This document shows, piece by piece, positions 30,683 to 38,175 of a stretch of 64,000 nucleotides of DNA (positions within the stretch are counted from its first letter, which is position 1; the number at the start of each line of letters is the position of its first letter). The DNA comes from Acidimicrobiaceae bacterium (GTDB lineage Bacteria > Actinomycetota > Acidimicrobiia > Acidimicrobiales > Poriferisodalaceae). The notes below the pieces were generated by a model. The model did no database searches. It worked only from the letters and a program-made list of their open reading frames with translations, and was not told where the DNA came from. A program made the translations under genes and the position numbers. The stretch covers positions 1-64,000 of the forward strand of contig JAPOPC010000055.1 of the NCBI GenBank assembly GCA_026713105.1, written 5' to 3'.

Positions 30683-31846
30683 TCAGGGCAGCACCGGCGG
30701 GCTGCCGAGGGTCTTCAAATAGGCCATGAGATGGTCGAGATCCTGATCGGTCAAGACCTCCGAGAAGTCCAGCATGCCCTGCTGGTTGTCGGCACGAGCC
30801 GGCTTCATCTCGGGCGCATTGCGCACCCACTCGCGCATTTCGGCGATGTTGAGGACGAGGTTGCCGCCGGAATCTCGCAGGTACTCACCGTCGGGTCCTT
30901 GCAGGTAGGTCTCGTACAGCGCTCCGGCAAAGGCCGTGCGGCTCATGAGGTTGGTGAGATTCGGTGCGATGCCCGCGAGGAGGTTCGCATTGCCCCCCGC
31001 CGCGCTCTCGTACGTGCCGTCGACGACGTGGCAGCTGATGCAGTGGGTCTCGAACAGCGCCGCACCGGCAGCTTCGAGCGATCCTTCTGCGGGAGCCGTC
31101 TGCGCTGCAGCCTGGCCGCCTTCCTGCTCTTGCTTCCAGCGCTCGAAGTCCTCGTCAGCGAGCGCAATCGTCCGCATCTGCATGTTGGCATGGCTCAGGC
31201 CGCAGAACTCCACGCACTCGCCGTAGAAGATGCCCGGCTCGTCGGACCTGATCCGCCAATCGTGAACGCGGCCGGGCACGACATCCCGCTTGCCGTTGAG
31301 CTGGGGGATCCAGAACGAGTGGATGACATCGTTGGAGTGGAGTTCGAGGTTGACGTCTTCGCCGGTCGGGATCACCAAGTCATTCGCCGTGACGATCTCG
31401 TAGTGCCCGTCTTCGTCGAGGTCGTAGCTGAACTGCCACCACCACTGCTGGCCCTCGACCTTGATGGTGGGTCCGGCGCCCGCTTTGGCGAGATCGAACA
31501 CCACCGGCAATGTCCAGATGGTCAGGCCGACCAGCATCGCCGTCGGAATGAGTGTCCATGTGAGCTCGGCTTTACGGTTTCCGTGAATCTGCGGGGGCAG
31601 GTCGTCGGGGTCGTCGGTGGGCTTGGCCCGGAACTTCACGATGATCGTGGCAACCGCCGCGGCCACGAAGATGCCGACGCCCACCGCCATCCAGCCCGAC
31701 AGGCGCATGAGCCCGTCGATTTTCTGGGCTTCGGGGCCGACGGGCTTCGTCGCGTCGAGACGGCCCGTGGCACAGCCGGCGACGATCAGTCCCGCGAGCG
31801 CTACCGCCGCGACACGCCCGCATCGAGCGAAGCGGATGCCCATCAC
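30683..31846 (-). CDS. ctaC: Cytochrome c oxidase subunit II with cytochrome c domain
   Basis: Electron entry subunit (387 aa) of a caa3-type oxidase. Lipoprotein-type signal ends LAGLIVAGC (Cys25), two membrane helices follow, then the CuA domain with GQQWWWQFSYD and GECVEFCGLSHANM (about 213-226), and a C-terminal cytochrome c with the haem motif CISCH (about 270-274) and axial Met in the QQGMLDFS region. Start is GTG 31846 or ATG 31843, both overlapping the previous gene. Cytochrome c maturation needs the CcdA/thioredoxin pair at 16158-17928. Confidence 0.96.
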   Translation of the reverse strand: MMGIRFARCGRVAAVALAGLIVAGCATGRLDATKPVGPEAQKIDGLMRLSGWMAVGVGIFVAAAVATIIVKFRAKPTDDPDDLPPQIHGNRKAELTWTLIPTAMLVGLTIWTLPVVFDLAKAGAGPTIKVEGQQWWWQFSYDLDEDGHYEIVTANDLVIPTGEDVNLELHSNDVIHSFWIPQLNGKRDVVPGRVHDWRIRSDEPGIFYGECVEFCGLSHANMQMRTIALADEDFERWKQEQEGGQAAAQTAPAEGSLEAAGAALFETHCISCHVVDGTYESAAGGNANLLAGIAPNLTNLMSRTAFAGALYETYLQGPDGEYLRDSGGNLVLNIAEMREWVRNAPEMKPARADNQQGMLDFSEVLTDQDLDHLMAYLKTLGSPPVLP

Positions 31847-32625
31847 TCGTGCCCTCCGTCAGACTCGCTCATCTCGCCCGCTTCGCCTGATCCCGCTTCG
31901 CCATGATCATCGGAAACCTCGGCGTGCCCGCCGGGCGGGTGGAACTCGCGCTCGCCGATCACGGCTGAGGTGATGCCGGCGACAATGAGCGCGACGCCTC
32001 CCAGCACCAGCATCGATGCCGTAACGGCGCGTCGCAGATGGGGCTTCGCATACACCACGAAGGCGAACGCCAGAATCACCGCAGAGATCACGATGGCCGC
32101 GAGGCTTGCCGCCGTCTTGCTTACGGTCAGGAAGATGCGCGACGCGAGCACCACCGGAATGGCGATGCCCAGCGCGCCGTAGAGCGAGATCTCGAAGGGC
32201 CGCAGCAACCGTGCGCGCTCGGTCGCATTCGACGCCGCGTCGGTGGACAGGTGCTCTGCCCATGCGCTCATCGTCCACTCGACCGCCGAGATCAGCAGCA
32301 ACGCCACCCCCGCGATCGTGAGCAGGGAGTCGGTCACCAGGCCGACCATGAGCACGCCCATGCCGACCGCCGCCATGATGGGCCAGTACGCCGGCGCGGC
32401 TCGGTGGGCGTGCGAATGCGCCCGGTCGAGCGAGTCGCCGTCGCCCACGGTGAGCGCCAGCGCGAACAGCAGTGCGAATGCCCCGGAGGCGACGCCCAGC
32501 ACAATCGTGGCGTACATGACCACATGGCCCGTGCCGTCCATGCCGGTGAGCACGCCGACCAGCACCGCGGCCGCGGCAGCCAGCGCAATGCGCCCGGCGA
32601 AGTACCTGCTGGCGATGCCGACCAT
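31843..32625 (-). CDS. Multi-helix membrane protein of the oxidase operon
   Basis: 260 residues with about seven hydrophobic segments. The stretch PAYWPIMAAVGMGVLMVGLV and the following SLLTIAGVALLLISAVEWTM resembles the C-terminal, subunit-IV-like part of CtaD (PSYWPIVLAVGLPLIGFGLI with LLLLVGSMFGWTLEP), so this may be an oxidase accessory subunit built from the same repeat. The C-terminus is acidic and His-rich (EFHPPGGHAE). Stop overlaps the ctaC start; begins 7 bp after the subunit-III-like gene. Confidence 0.7.
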   Translation of the reverse strand: MVGIASRYFAGRIALAAAAAVLVGVLTGMDGTGHVVMYATIVLGVASGAFALLFALALTVGDGDSLDRAHSHAHRAAPAYWPIMAAVGMGVLMVGLVTDSLLTIAGVALLLISAVEWTMSAWAEHLSTDAASNATERARLLRPFEISLYGALGIAIPVVLASRIFLTVSKTAASLAAIVISAVILAFAFVVYAKPHLRRAVTASMLVLGGVALIVAGITSAVIGEREFHPPGGHAEVSDDHGEAGSGEAGEMSESDGGHE

Positions 32626-32632
32626 CGATCCC

Positions 32633-33253
32633 CTACTTCACCACGTACACGACGTACCAGGTGGCGGCCCACGCAAGCACGGCGAAGTCCCAAAAGAAGA
32701 CCGCTGAACCCAGCGGTGTCGAACGGTCGCGGCCCACGCTGCCGCCCAGCGAACGAAGCGTCATCAGGCCGAGATAGAACATCCCCACCATCACGATGGC
32801 CAGCGAGAGCCCGGTGACGGCGAACGCCAAGGTCGCCCATTCGCCCGAACCGATCTCGATCTCCATGCGGTTCAGGCTGAACATCACCATGTTGAAAAAG
32901 GCGAAGCCCATCACCAGGGTGAGGGCCATACCCACCCAGGTGTGGCCACGCTCGCCGCGGCCGCTTGCCCACACGGCCCAGTGGGCAGTGACGACAGAGA
33001 CTCCCAGGGTGATGAGCGCGTAGACGAGTTGCGGGTTTGGCACCGAATGGCCGGCGAGCCACTCGTGGCCGGGGTCGATGCCGGAGGCATGCCGGCGCGC
33101 CATGTAATGACCCAGCGCCCCTGCGACGGCCATGGCGCCGGCCGCGACGGCGAACCCGGTGCCGACGAGCTGGCTGCGCGGGCGCGGCGGCGGACCGGGG
33201 AGGTTGTAGCGGCCCGGCGGGGGGGCCTCGACGGTGCCGGTCGTGTCCGCCAT
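32633..33253 (-). CDS. Haem-copper oxidase subunit III-like protein
   Basis: 206 residues, Pro-rich N-terminus (residues 10-27), then about five helices: LVGTGFAVAAGAMAVAGALG, LVYALITLGVSVVTAHWAVW, HTWVGMALTLVMGFAFFNMV and TLAFAVTGLSLAIVMVGMFY, ending with FFWDFAVLAWAATWYVVYVV. The last pattern (FWDF at the start of the final helix) matches the subunit III C-terminal W-H-F-V-D helix, here without the His. Its ATG overlaps the stop of the preceding subunit-I-like gene by one base (TGATG). Confidence 0.75.
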   Translation of the reverse strand: MADTTGTVEAPPPGRYNLPGPPPRPRSQLVGTGFAVAAGAMAVAGALGHYMARRHASGIDPGHEWLAGHSVPNPQLVYALITLGVSVVTAHWAVWASGRGERGHTWVGMALTLVMGFAFFNMVMFSLNRMEIEIGSGEWATLAFAVTGLSLAIVMVGMFYLGLMTLRSLGGSVGRDRSTPLGSAVFFWDFAVLAWAATWYVVYVVK

Positions 33254-34989
33254 CAGGCCGGCACCTCGTGCGCGTCGCGATCGGCCGCAACGCCGCTGCC
33301 GTTGAGCCCATTGCCGTTGAACTCGGGGTCGAGCAGCGGAGTGCCGGAGGTGAGCTCCGGCAGGGTCTCCGAGGGCCCGAGCGGGGGCGGCGAGTCGAGC
33401 AGCCATTCTGGCGTCAGACCGCCCCACGGATCGGACTCGGCCGGGGCACCCTTGCCCATCGCCACAGAAATCAGGAGATTCAGCACGACGAGTGCCAAGC
33501 CTGCCAGCACGATGGCCACACCGACGGCACCGAGCGCGGAAAGGCCTTCGGCGCCGGAATCGTCGACCTGGCCGCTGTAGAGAGTCGTGAGCAGCGGCTC
33601 GCCGTACACGAATTGGGGCTGCTCGGTGAATGCGCCCGACAATGTCGGGCCGAGCCATGCCAGAAAGGCGCCCCCGCCGATGGCGGCGAGGCTGGCCCAC
33701 CCGGCAAGTTCGGACAGCCGCCGGCCCCAGATCTTGGGCGCCCACCAGTGCAGCGCCGCCAGCGCGCCCAGCAGCCCTGCGCCGTAGATGAGCAAGCTCT
33801 GCTGACCCGTGACCCAGGTGGTGAATCGCAGCGGTGCGTTCCCGTCGACGCCACGGCCCGCAATCTGCAGCCAGTCGACGCCCGCGCCCACCAGCCCGAC
33901 GAGCGCGGCGACGGCGATGAGCTGCCCGGCGGCGAATGCAGCCAGCACCGCGGTGCTGGGCCGCGGCCACGTGCGGCTCTGCCACACGGTGAAGCCCAAC
34001 AGCGCCAGCAATCCGGAGACTCCTGCGAGTGCTCCGGCGTACAGGCCGACCAGCACGATGCCCTCGAGTCCGTCGACAATGTCGGCGCCCTCATCGGTGA
34101 TGCCGAAGTTCGCCCACGCGCCGAACCCGAACAGCCCCACGAGTCCCATCGTGAAGTACAGCGCCAGCGGCTCGAACACCCAGCGGCGGGCGGCCGCCAG
34201 CATGATCTCGGCAATCACACCCAGTACCGGCACCACGTAGATGAACAGCTGCGGCGTGCGGTACATCCAGTCGATGCGAGACCAGATGCCGTAGTTGCCG
34301 CCCAGGAAGCGGGGGCCATAGCGGTGTTCGATGTAGAGAATGACGATCTGGCCGAGCACCACGCCGAGGCTGACGACCAGCATGGACGCCGTGACGAGCG
34401 CCGACCAGGCGAACGGGGGCGTGCGGTCCATGTACATGCCGGGCGCGCGCATCGTGAGCGTGGTGACGGCGACACAGATCGCGCCCGTCAGCAGCGATAT
34501 CACGAGCCCCGCGACGGCCAGCAGGTGCAGATCGACTCCGTCCGCGAAGCCGCCCCCTGGGCCGCCGTTGGCGGCGTAGGCCCCCACGAGCACGCCAGCC
34601 GATACCAGCCAGCCCCAGAACGACAGGGCGGCTGCCCGCCCGAAGGCCACGTTCGGCGCGCCGACCTGCAGCGGCACCACATAGATGGCAATGCCCAGGA
34701 ACAGCGGGATGAGCATGCCGAACACGAGGGCGTCGCGCGTGAAGGTGAAGACCTGCACGAACGAGTCGCCGTTGAGAACGGTGTGTCCGCCCGATGAGGT
34801 CAAGTCGAACCGGACCAGCAGGTCCGCGATCGCGCCGGCGAGGCCGAACAGCAACGAGCAGGCAATGAACAGCCGGCCGATGCGCTTGTGGTCGACCGTG
34901 TTGAGCCACCCGAACGCCGTCGGGTCTTCCACCGGTGCGGCGCCGGCAGATCCTCCCGAATACGTCGCTTCGGTCGTTGCGTCGGTCAT
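33253..34989 (-). CDS. Subunit I-like protein lacking all haem and copper ligands
   Basis: 578 residues from ATG 34989 (the frame to 35043 is a longer alternative). It follows the subunit I fold: TVDHKRIGRLF (31-41), YVVPLQVGAPNVAF (103-116), HWWAPKIWG (414-422), SDPWGGLTPEWL (519-530). Every ligand is replaced: MHG to FTRD region (Thr84), GHPEVY to RTPQLF (Thr245, Phe249), WAHH to WANF (Asn294, Phe295), AHFH to GQQS (Gln396, Ser398). It cannot bind haem a, haem a3 or CuB in the usual way. It heads a seven-gene operon that continues into ctaC-ctaD-ctaE-ctaF, so it may be a structural, assembly or proton-channel component. Confidence 0.85.
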   Translation of the reverse strand: MTDATTEATYSGGSAGAAPVEDPTAFGWLNTVDHKRIGRLFIACSLLFGLAGAIADLLVRFDLTSSGGHTVLNGDSFVQVFTFTRDALVFGMLIPLFLGIAIYVVPLQVGAPNVAFGRAAALSFWGWLVSAGVLVGAYAANGGPGGGFADGVDLHLLAVAGLVISLLTGAICVAVTTLTMRAPGMYMDRTPPFAWSALVTASMLVVSLGVVLGQIVILYIEHRYGPRFLGGNYGIWSRIDWMYRTPQLFIYVVPVLGVIAEIMLAAARRWVFEPLALYFTMGLVGLFGFGAWANFGITDEGADIVDGLEGIVLVGLYAGALAGVSGLLALLGFTVWQSRTWPRPSTAVLAAFAAGQLIAVAALVGLVGAGVDWLQIAGRGVDGNAPLRFTTWVTGQQSLLIYGAGLLGALAALHWWAPKIWGRRLSELAGWASLAAIGGGAFLAWLGPTLSGAFTEQPQFVYGEPLLTTLYSGQVDDSGAEGLSALGAVGVAIVLAGLALVVLNLLISVAMGKGAPAESDPWGGLTPEWLLDSPPPLGPSETLPELTSGTPLLDPEFNGNGLNGSGVAADRDAHEVPA

Positions 34990-35049
34990 GCGGTGAAGTG
35001 GTTCCCGGACTCGGCTGGCAGCGCCGCTTGGGGGCGACGCCAACGGGGC

Positions 35050-35055
35050 ACTCTA
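35050..35055 (-). promoter_or_regulatory. Possible -10 box for the oxidase operon
   Basis: TAGAGT on the minus strand, 60 bp upstream of the ATG at 34989, which would leave a leader of about 54 nt. It is the best TANNNT in the 157-bp gap to ctaB. Confidence 0.3.
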
Positions 35056-35146
35056 GCGACCCGCGGCCCCCTCAACCAGATTGTTCGCGTCCAACCCTCA
35101 GTGTCCTCCCACACGCGCGGAGCGCCCACGTCAGATCCCAACCTGG

Positions 35147-36046
35147 TCACCAGCTGAGCCGAACGACGACGTCCACGGCCATGGCCGCGAACAGCAGCCC
35201 CAAGTACGCGATGGAGGTGTGAAAGACACGCATCGCGGTCGGGGGCGTCAGCGCACGCCACAACCTCACGAGCTGCCATCCAAACGCCGCTCCCCCGGCC
35301 AGCGCGACCGCCCAATACAGCCCGCCGGTACCGGCAGCCACCGCAAACCACAGCGACAGCGCGATCACCGCACCGGTGTGCACGGTCATCTGCACGAGCA
35401 CCGAGCGCTCGCTGGCAACCGAGGGCAGCATCGGCACCTCAGCAGCGTCGTAGTCCTCGGCGTAGCGGATCGCCAGCGCCCAGAAATGCGGCGGCGTCCA
35501 GAAGAAGACAATCGCGAACGCGATCCAGGCCTCGAGCGACAGCGTCCCGGTCACGGCCGCCCAGCCCACGAGCACCGGGGCCGCACCGGCTGCCCCGCCG
35601 ATGACGATGTTCTGAGCAGACGACCGCTTCAGCCACAGCGTGTACACGAACACGTAGAACAGGCACGCCGCCAGCGCAAGCGACGCCGCCAACAGATTGG
35701 CACCCCACCACAGAATCCCGAAGGCCGACACCTCGAGCACCACGCCGTAGATCAGCGCTGCGCGCGGCGTCACGGTGCCGACCACCAGCGGGCGGTGCGC
35801 GGTGCGCGCCATCGTCGCATCGATGTCGCGATCGATGTACATGTTGAAGGTGTTGGCACCCGCGGCGGACAGCGTGCCGCCGATGACGGTGAGCACCATC
35901 AGCGCCACGCTGGGCACGCCGCGCTCGGCCACGAACATCGGCGGCACCGTGGTCACCAGCAGCAGCTCGATGATGCGCGGCTTCGTGAGCGCGACGTATC
36001 CCCGCAATGTTGATCCACGCAGTGTTGGCCGCGGCGCCGCCAGCAT
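35147..36046 (-). CDS. ctaB: Protohaem IX farnesyltransferase (haem O synthase)
   Basis: Attaches a farnesyl group to haem B to give haem O. 299-residue UbiA-family membrane enzyme. The two Asp-rich motifs are visible: NTFNMYIDRDIDATMARTAH (about 66-85; DxxxD) and the second with YAEDYDAAEVPML (about 190-202). VALTKPRIIELLL starts the first helix. ATG 36046 is 7 nt from a TAGCCT box; the upstream frame to 36289 is antisense to ctaA. Divergent from ctaA. Confidence 0.96.
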   Translation of the reverse strand: MLAAPRPTLRGSTLRGYVALTKPRIIELLLVTTVPPMFVAERGVPSVALMVLTVIGGTLSAAGANTFNMYIDRDIDATMARTAHRPLVVGTVTPRAALIYGVVLEVSAFGILWWGANLLAASLALAACLFYVFVYTLWLKRSSAQNIVIGGAAGAAPVLVGWAAVTGTLSLEAWIAFAIVFFWTPPHFWALAIRYAEDYDAAEVPMLPSVASERSVLVQMTVHTGAVIALSLWFAVAAGTGGLYWAVALAGGAAFGWQLVRLWRALTPPTAMRVFHTSIAYLGLLFAAMAVDVVVRLSW

Positions 36047-36053
36047 TGCTGTG

Positions 36054-36059
36054 AGGCTA
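36054..36059 (-). promoter_or_regulatory. -10 box for ctaB
   Basis: TAGCCT on the minus strand, 7 nt from ATG 36046. The 36-bp ctaB-ctaA intergenic carries both divergent boxes. Confidence 0.65.
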
Positions 36060-36070
36060 CGAGTCGCCTC

Positions 36071-36076
36071 TAGCGT
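36071..36076 (+). promoter_or_regulatory. -10 box for ctaA
   Basis: TAGCGT, 6 nt before GTG 36083; the two divergent -10 boxes lie only 11 nt apart, so the -35 regions of ctaA and ctaB must overlap the other gene. Confidence 0.6.
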
Positions 36077-36082
36077 TTCAGC

Positions 36083-37090
36083 GTGAGGTTGGATGACTCG
36101 TCGCGTCGGCACGAGCACAGGCTGTGTGTCACGCCCCAGCGGTTCGCCCTGATCGCGCGCTGGGCGCTGTGGTCGCTTGTGGCAATTGTCATCACCGGCT
36201 CGCTCGTACGGCTTACCGGAAGCGGCCTGGGATGCAGCGAATGGCCGAATTGCGAGCCCGGGGAATTCGTACCGGCGGCTGACTTTCATGGCTGGGTGGA
36301 GTTCGGCAATCGCATCGTGACCGGCCTGGTGTCGGTGGCCGTCGTCGTGGCAATCGGGGCGTCATGGTGGCGCCGGCCGCGCCGGAACGACTTGGTGTGG
36401 TGGTCACTGGGCCTGGTGGCCGGAGTGGTTTTCCAGATCGGGCTCGGCGCCGTCACCGTGCTGACTCACCTGTCTCCGCCAGTCGTGATGTCGCACTTCC
36501 TGGCGTCCCAGGTGTTGGTTGCAGCTGCGGTCGTCTTGGCGCATCGATCCGCTCGCGAACCGCTCACCAACGGCGACCGTGCGGCCGGATTGCCGGCGCA
36601 CATCCGTTCATTCACATGGCTCGCCGCGTCACTCACCGCAGCCGCCCTGTGGACCGGAACGGTGGTGACCGGAACAGGCCCCCACGGCGGCGACGAGCAC
36701 GTCGAACGCTTGCAATTCGCTCTGCCGTCAGTGGCACGCATTCACGGCATCACGGTCGTCGTGCTGGCCGCGGTCACGTTGCTGGGAGGCCTTGCAGTGC
36801 GACGCCTCGCCGCGACATCGGGCGCGGAGACGGTCAGCGCGGACGCCGCAATGCTGGGTCGGCGCATTCGGATCGTGATCGGCACCATGGCCATTCAGGC
36901 GGCGATCGGATACGTGCAGTACTTCAACGAATTGCCCGTGCTGCTGGTGGCCCTGCATGTCGTCGGCGCGACGCTGCTCACCATCGCCATGACGCGCATG
37001 GTGCTTGCGGCTGAGGCGGCTCACCGGGCGCCGCCAGGGTCCGAGGTTGGCGCATCGGTTGGCATCGCGGGCCGTGGCTTCGCAGAATGA
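36083..37090 (+). CDS. ctaA: Haem A synthase
   Basis: Oxidises the C8 methyl of haem O to the formyl group of haem A in the membrane. The 335-residue, eight-helix protein has [20 protein letters not shown] (41-60) with the paired cysteines, the haem-ligand region [13 protein letters not shown] (about 68-80), MSHFLASQV (about 136-144), then RIHGITVVV and LHVVGATLL in the second half. The C-terminus is hydrophilic. It stands divergently with ctaB and shares the 36-bp promoter gap. Confidence 0.95.
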   Translation: MRLDDSSRRHEHRLCVTPQRFALIARWALWSLVAIVITGSLVRLTGSGLGCSEWPNCEPGEFVPAADFHGWVEFGNRIVTGLVSVAVVVAIGASWWRRPRRNDLVWWSLGLVAGVVFQIGLGAVTVLTHLSPPVVMSHFLASQVLVAAAVVLAHRSAREPLTNGDRAAGLPAHIRSFTWLAASLTAAALWTGTVVTGTGPHGGDEHVERLQFALPSVARIHGITVVVLAAVTLLGGLAVRRLAATSGAETVSADAAMLGRRIRIVIGTMAIQAAIGYVQYFNELPVLLVALHVVGATLLTIAMTRMVLAAEAAHRAPPGSEVGASVGIAGRGFAE

Positions 37091-37094
37091 GACT

Positions 37095-37463
37095 GTGAGC
37101 CAGACCGCTCCAGCTGTGTTGCTCCCGCTGGCGAATGCGCCAACGGTGTCGCCTCGCCTGGCGAACGCTCCAGCCGTGGCCGATCCTGAGGTCGTCCGCG
37201 ATCCGACCACCGAGGATTCCCACAGCACCGACGCTCCTTGGGTGGTCCTCGTGTGGAATGACCCGATCAACTTGATGAGCTATGTCGTGTATGTGTTCCA
37301 GAAGCTGTTCGGTTACAGCGAGGCCAAGGCCACCGAGCTGATGCTGGACGTACATCACAAGGGTCGCGCCGCTGTGGCCTGGGGCACGCGCGAGAAAGCC
37401 GAGCTCGACGTCTTCCGGCTCCACGAGTATGGACTGTGGGCCACCATGCAAAAGGATGACTGA
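37095..37463 (+). CDS. clpS: ATP-dependent Clp protease adaptor ClpS
   Basis: Delivers N-degron substrates to ClpAP/ClpC. Start GTG 37095 is 4 bp after ctaA and gives 122 residues: a repetitive Ala/Pro N-terminus ([20 protein letters not shown]) then the ClpS core [20 protein letters not shown] (about 50-69), [20 protein letters not shown] and [12 protein letters not shown]. The N-degron pocket (N-D-P-I/N, M, H in VHHKGRA) is intact. The longer frame from 37005 is in ctaA. Adjacent to DUF2017, a conserved actinobacterial pair. Confidence 0.95.
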   Translation: MSQTAPAVLLPLANAPTVSPRLANAPAVADPEVVRDPTTEDSHSTDAPWVVLVWNDPINLMSYVVYVFQKLFGYSEAKATELMLDVHHKGRAAVAWGTREKAELDVFRLHEYGLWATMQKDD

Positions 37464-37522
37464 GCGGTGCCCACTGCACCCCACAAGCGACGGCGTGACG
37501 GTCGGCTGATGGCGGCGGTCTC

Positions 37523-38011
37523 GTGAGCGGGACGCGGTTCGGAGCTCGGGGCTCGTTGGTGAGCGTGCACCTCGCCGATTGGGAGCGACGCCTGCTGGCC
37601 GAGATGGTGGCTGAGCTGCGATCCAATCTGCTCGACCACACACCGGCGCGCGACGGCGGCGACGGATTGGATCCCTCGCTGCGACGTCTCTTTCCACCGG
37701 CCTACTTGAGCGACCCCGACCGCGATGCGGAGTACCAGCGACTCATGCGCGACGAACTGCTGGTCGAACGCCTGGACCATCTCGATCTGCTCGACAGCAC
37801 TCTCGCCGCGGAACATCTCGACGATTCGCAGGTCACCGCCTGGATGCAGGGTCTGAACGAGCTGCGCCTCGTGCTCGGAACCCAGATCGATATCTCCGAG
37901 GAAGACGATCCCGCCGAGGTCGACCCGCAGGATCCGGCCCAACGACCACGGCTGCGCTACCACTACCTCGGCGGACTCCTCGCGGAACTCATCGACGCCG
38001 CGTACCGCTGA
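37523..38011 (+). CDS. DUF2017 (AosR-like) protein
   Basis: 162-residue helical protein of the family whose mycobacterial member AosR (Rv1332) adjoins clpS (Rv1331). Features: LADWERRLLAEMVAELRSNL (about 18-37), LRRLFPPAYLSDPDRDAEYQ and LDLLDSTLAAEHLDDSQVTA, with LRYHYLGGLLAELI at the end. AosR is reported as a redox-responsive partner of a sigma factor, based on a CXXXC pair; no such cysteines are present here, so a redox role cannot be carried over. Confidence 0.8.
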   Translation: MSGTRFGARGSLVSVHLADWERRLLAEMVAELRSNLLDHTPARDGGDGLDPSLRRLFPPAYLSDPDRDAEYQRLMRDELLVERLDHLDLLDSTLAAEHLDDSQVTAWMQGLNELRLVLGTQIDISEEDDPAEVDPQDPAQRPRLRYHYLGGLLAELIDAAYR

Positions 38012-38067
38012 TCCCGGCATCGTCCTGTGAACCTCATCACGGTCGTGGTCACGCTGCGGGCTCGGCC

Positions 38068-38073
38068 TAGCCT
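38068..38073 (+). promoter_or_regulatory. -10 box for tRNA-Glu
   Basis: TAGCCT, 10 nt before the mature 5' end of tRNA-Glu, consistent with a start two to four nt upstream of it. Confidence 0.6.
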
Positions 38074-38083
38074 GAGATGCCCT

Positions 38084-38156
38084 GCCCCCATCGTCTAGCG
38101 GCCTAGGACACCGGCCTTTCACGCCGGCGGCACGGGTTCGAATCCCGTTGGGGGTG
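38084..38156 (+). tRNA. tRNA-Glu (anticodon TTC)
   Basis: Cloverleaf of 73 nt: acceptor GCCCCCA paired with TGGGGGT, anticodon stem CCGGC/GCCGG with loop CTTTCAC (TTC), T arm ACGGG-TTCGAAT-CCCGT, discriminator G, CCA not encoded. Confidence 0.96.
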
Positions 38157-38175
38157 CTGGCTAGGGGCCAGCGGC

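Noticed and set aside
29658-30722. 354-codon open frame opposite ctaD
   Set aside because: Gln/His/Asp-rich antisense product; the minus strand is CtaD with all ligand motifs.
33037-34797. 586-codon open frame opposite the oxidase-like genes
   Set aside because: High-GC antisense frame with repetitive His/Arg/Gly composition and no start signal; the minus strand frames are recognisable oxidase proteins.
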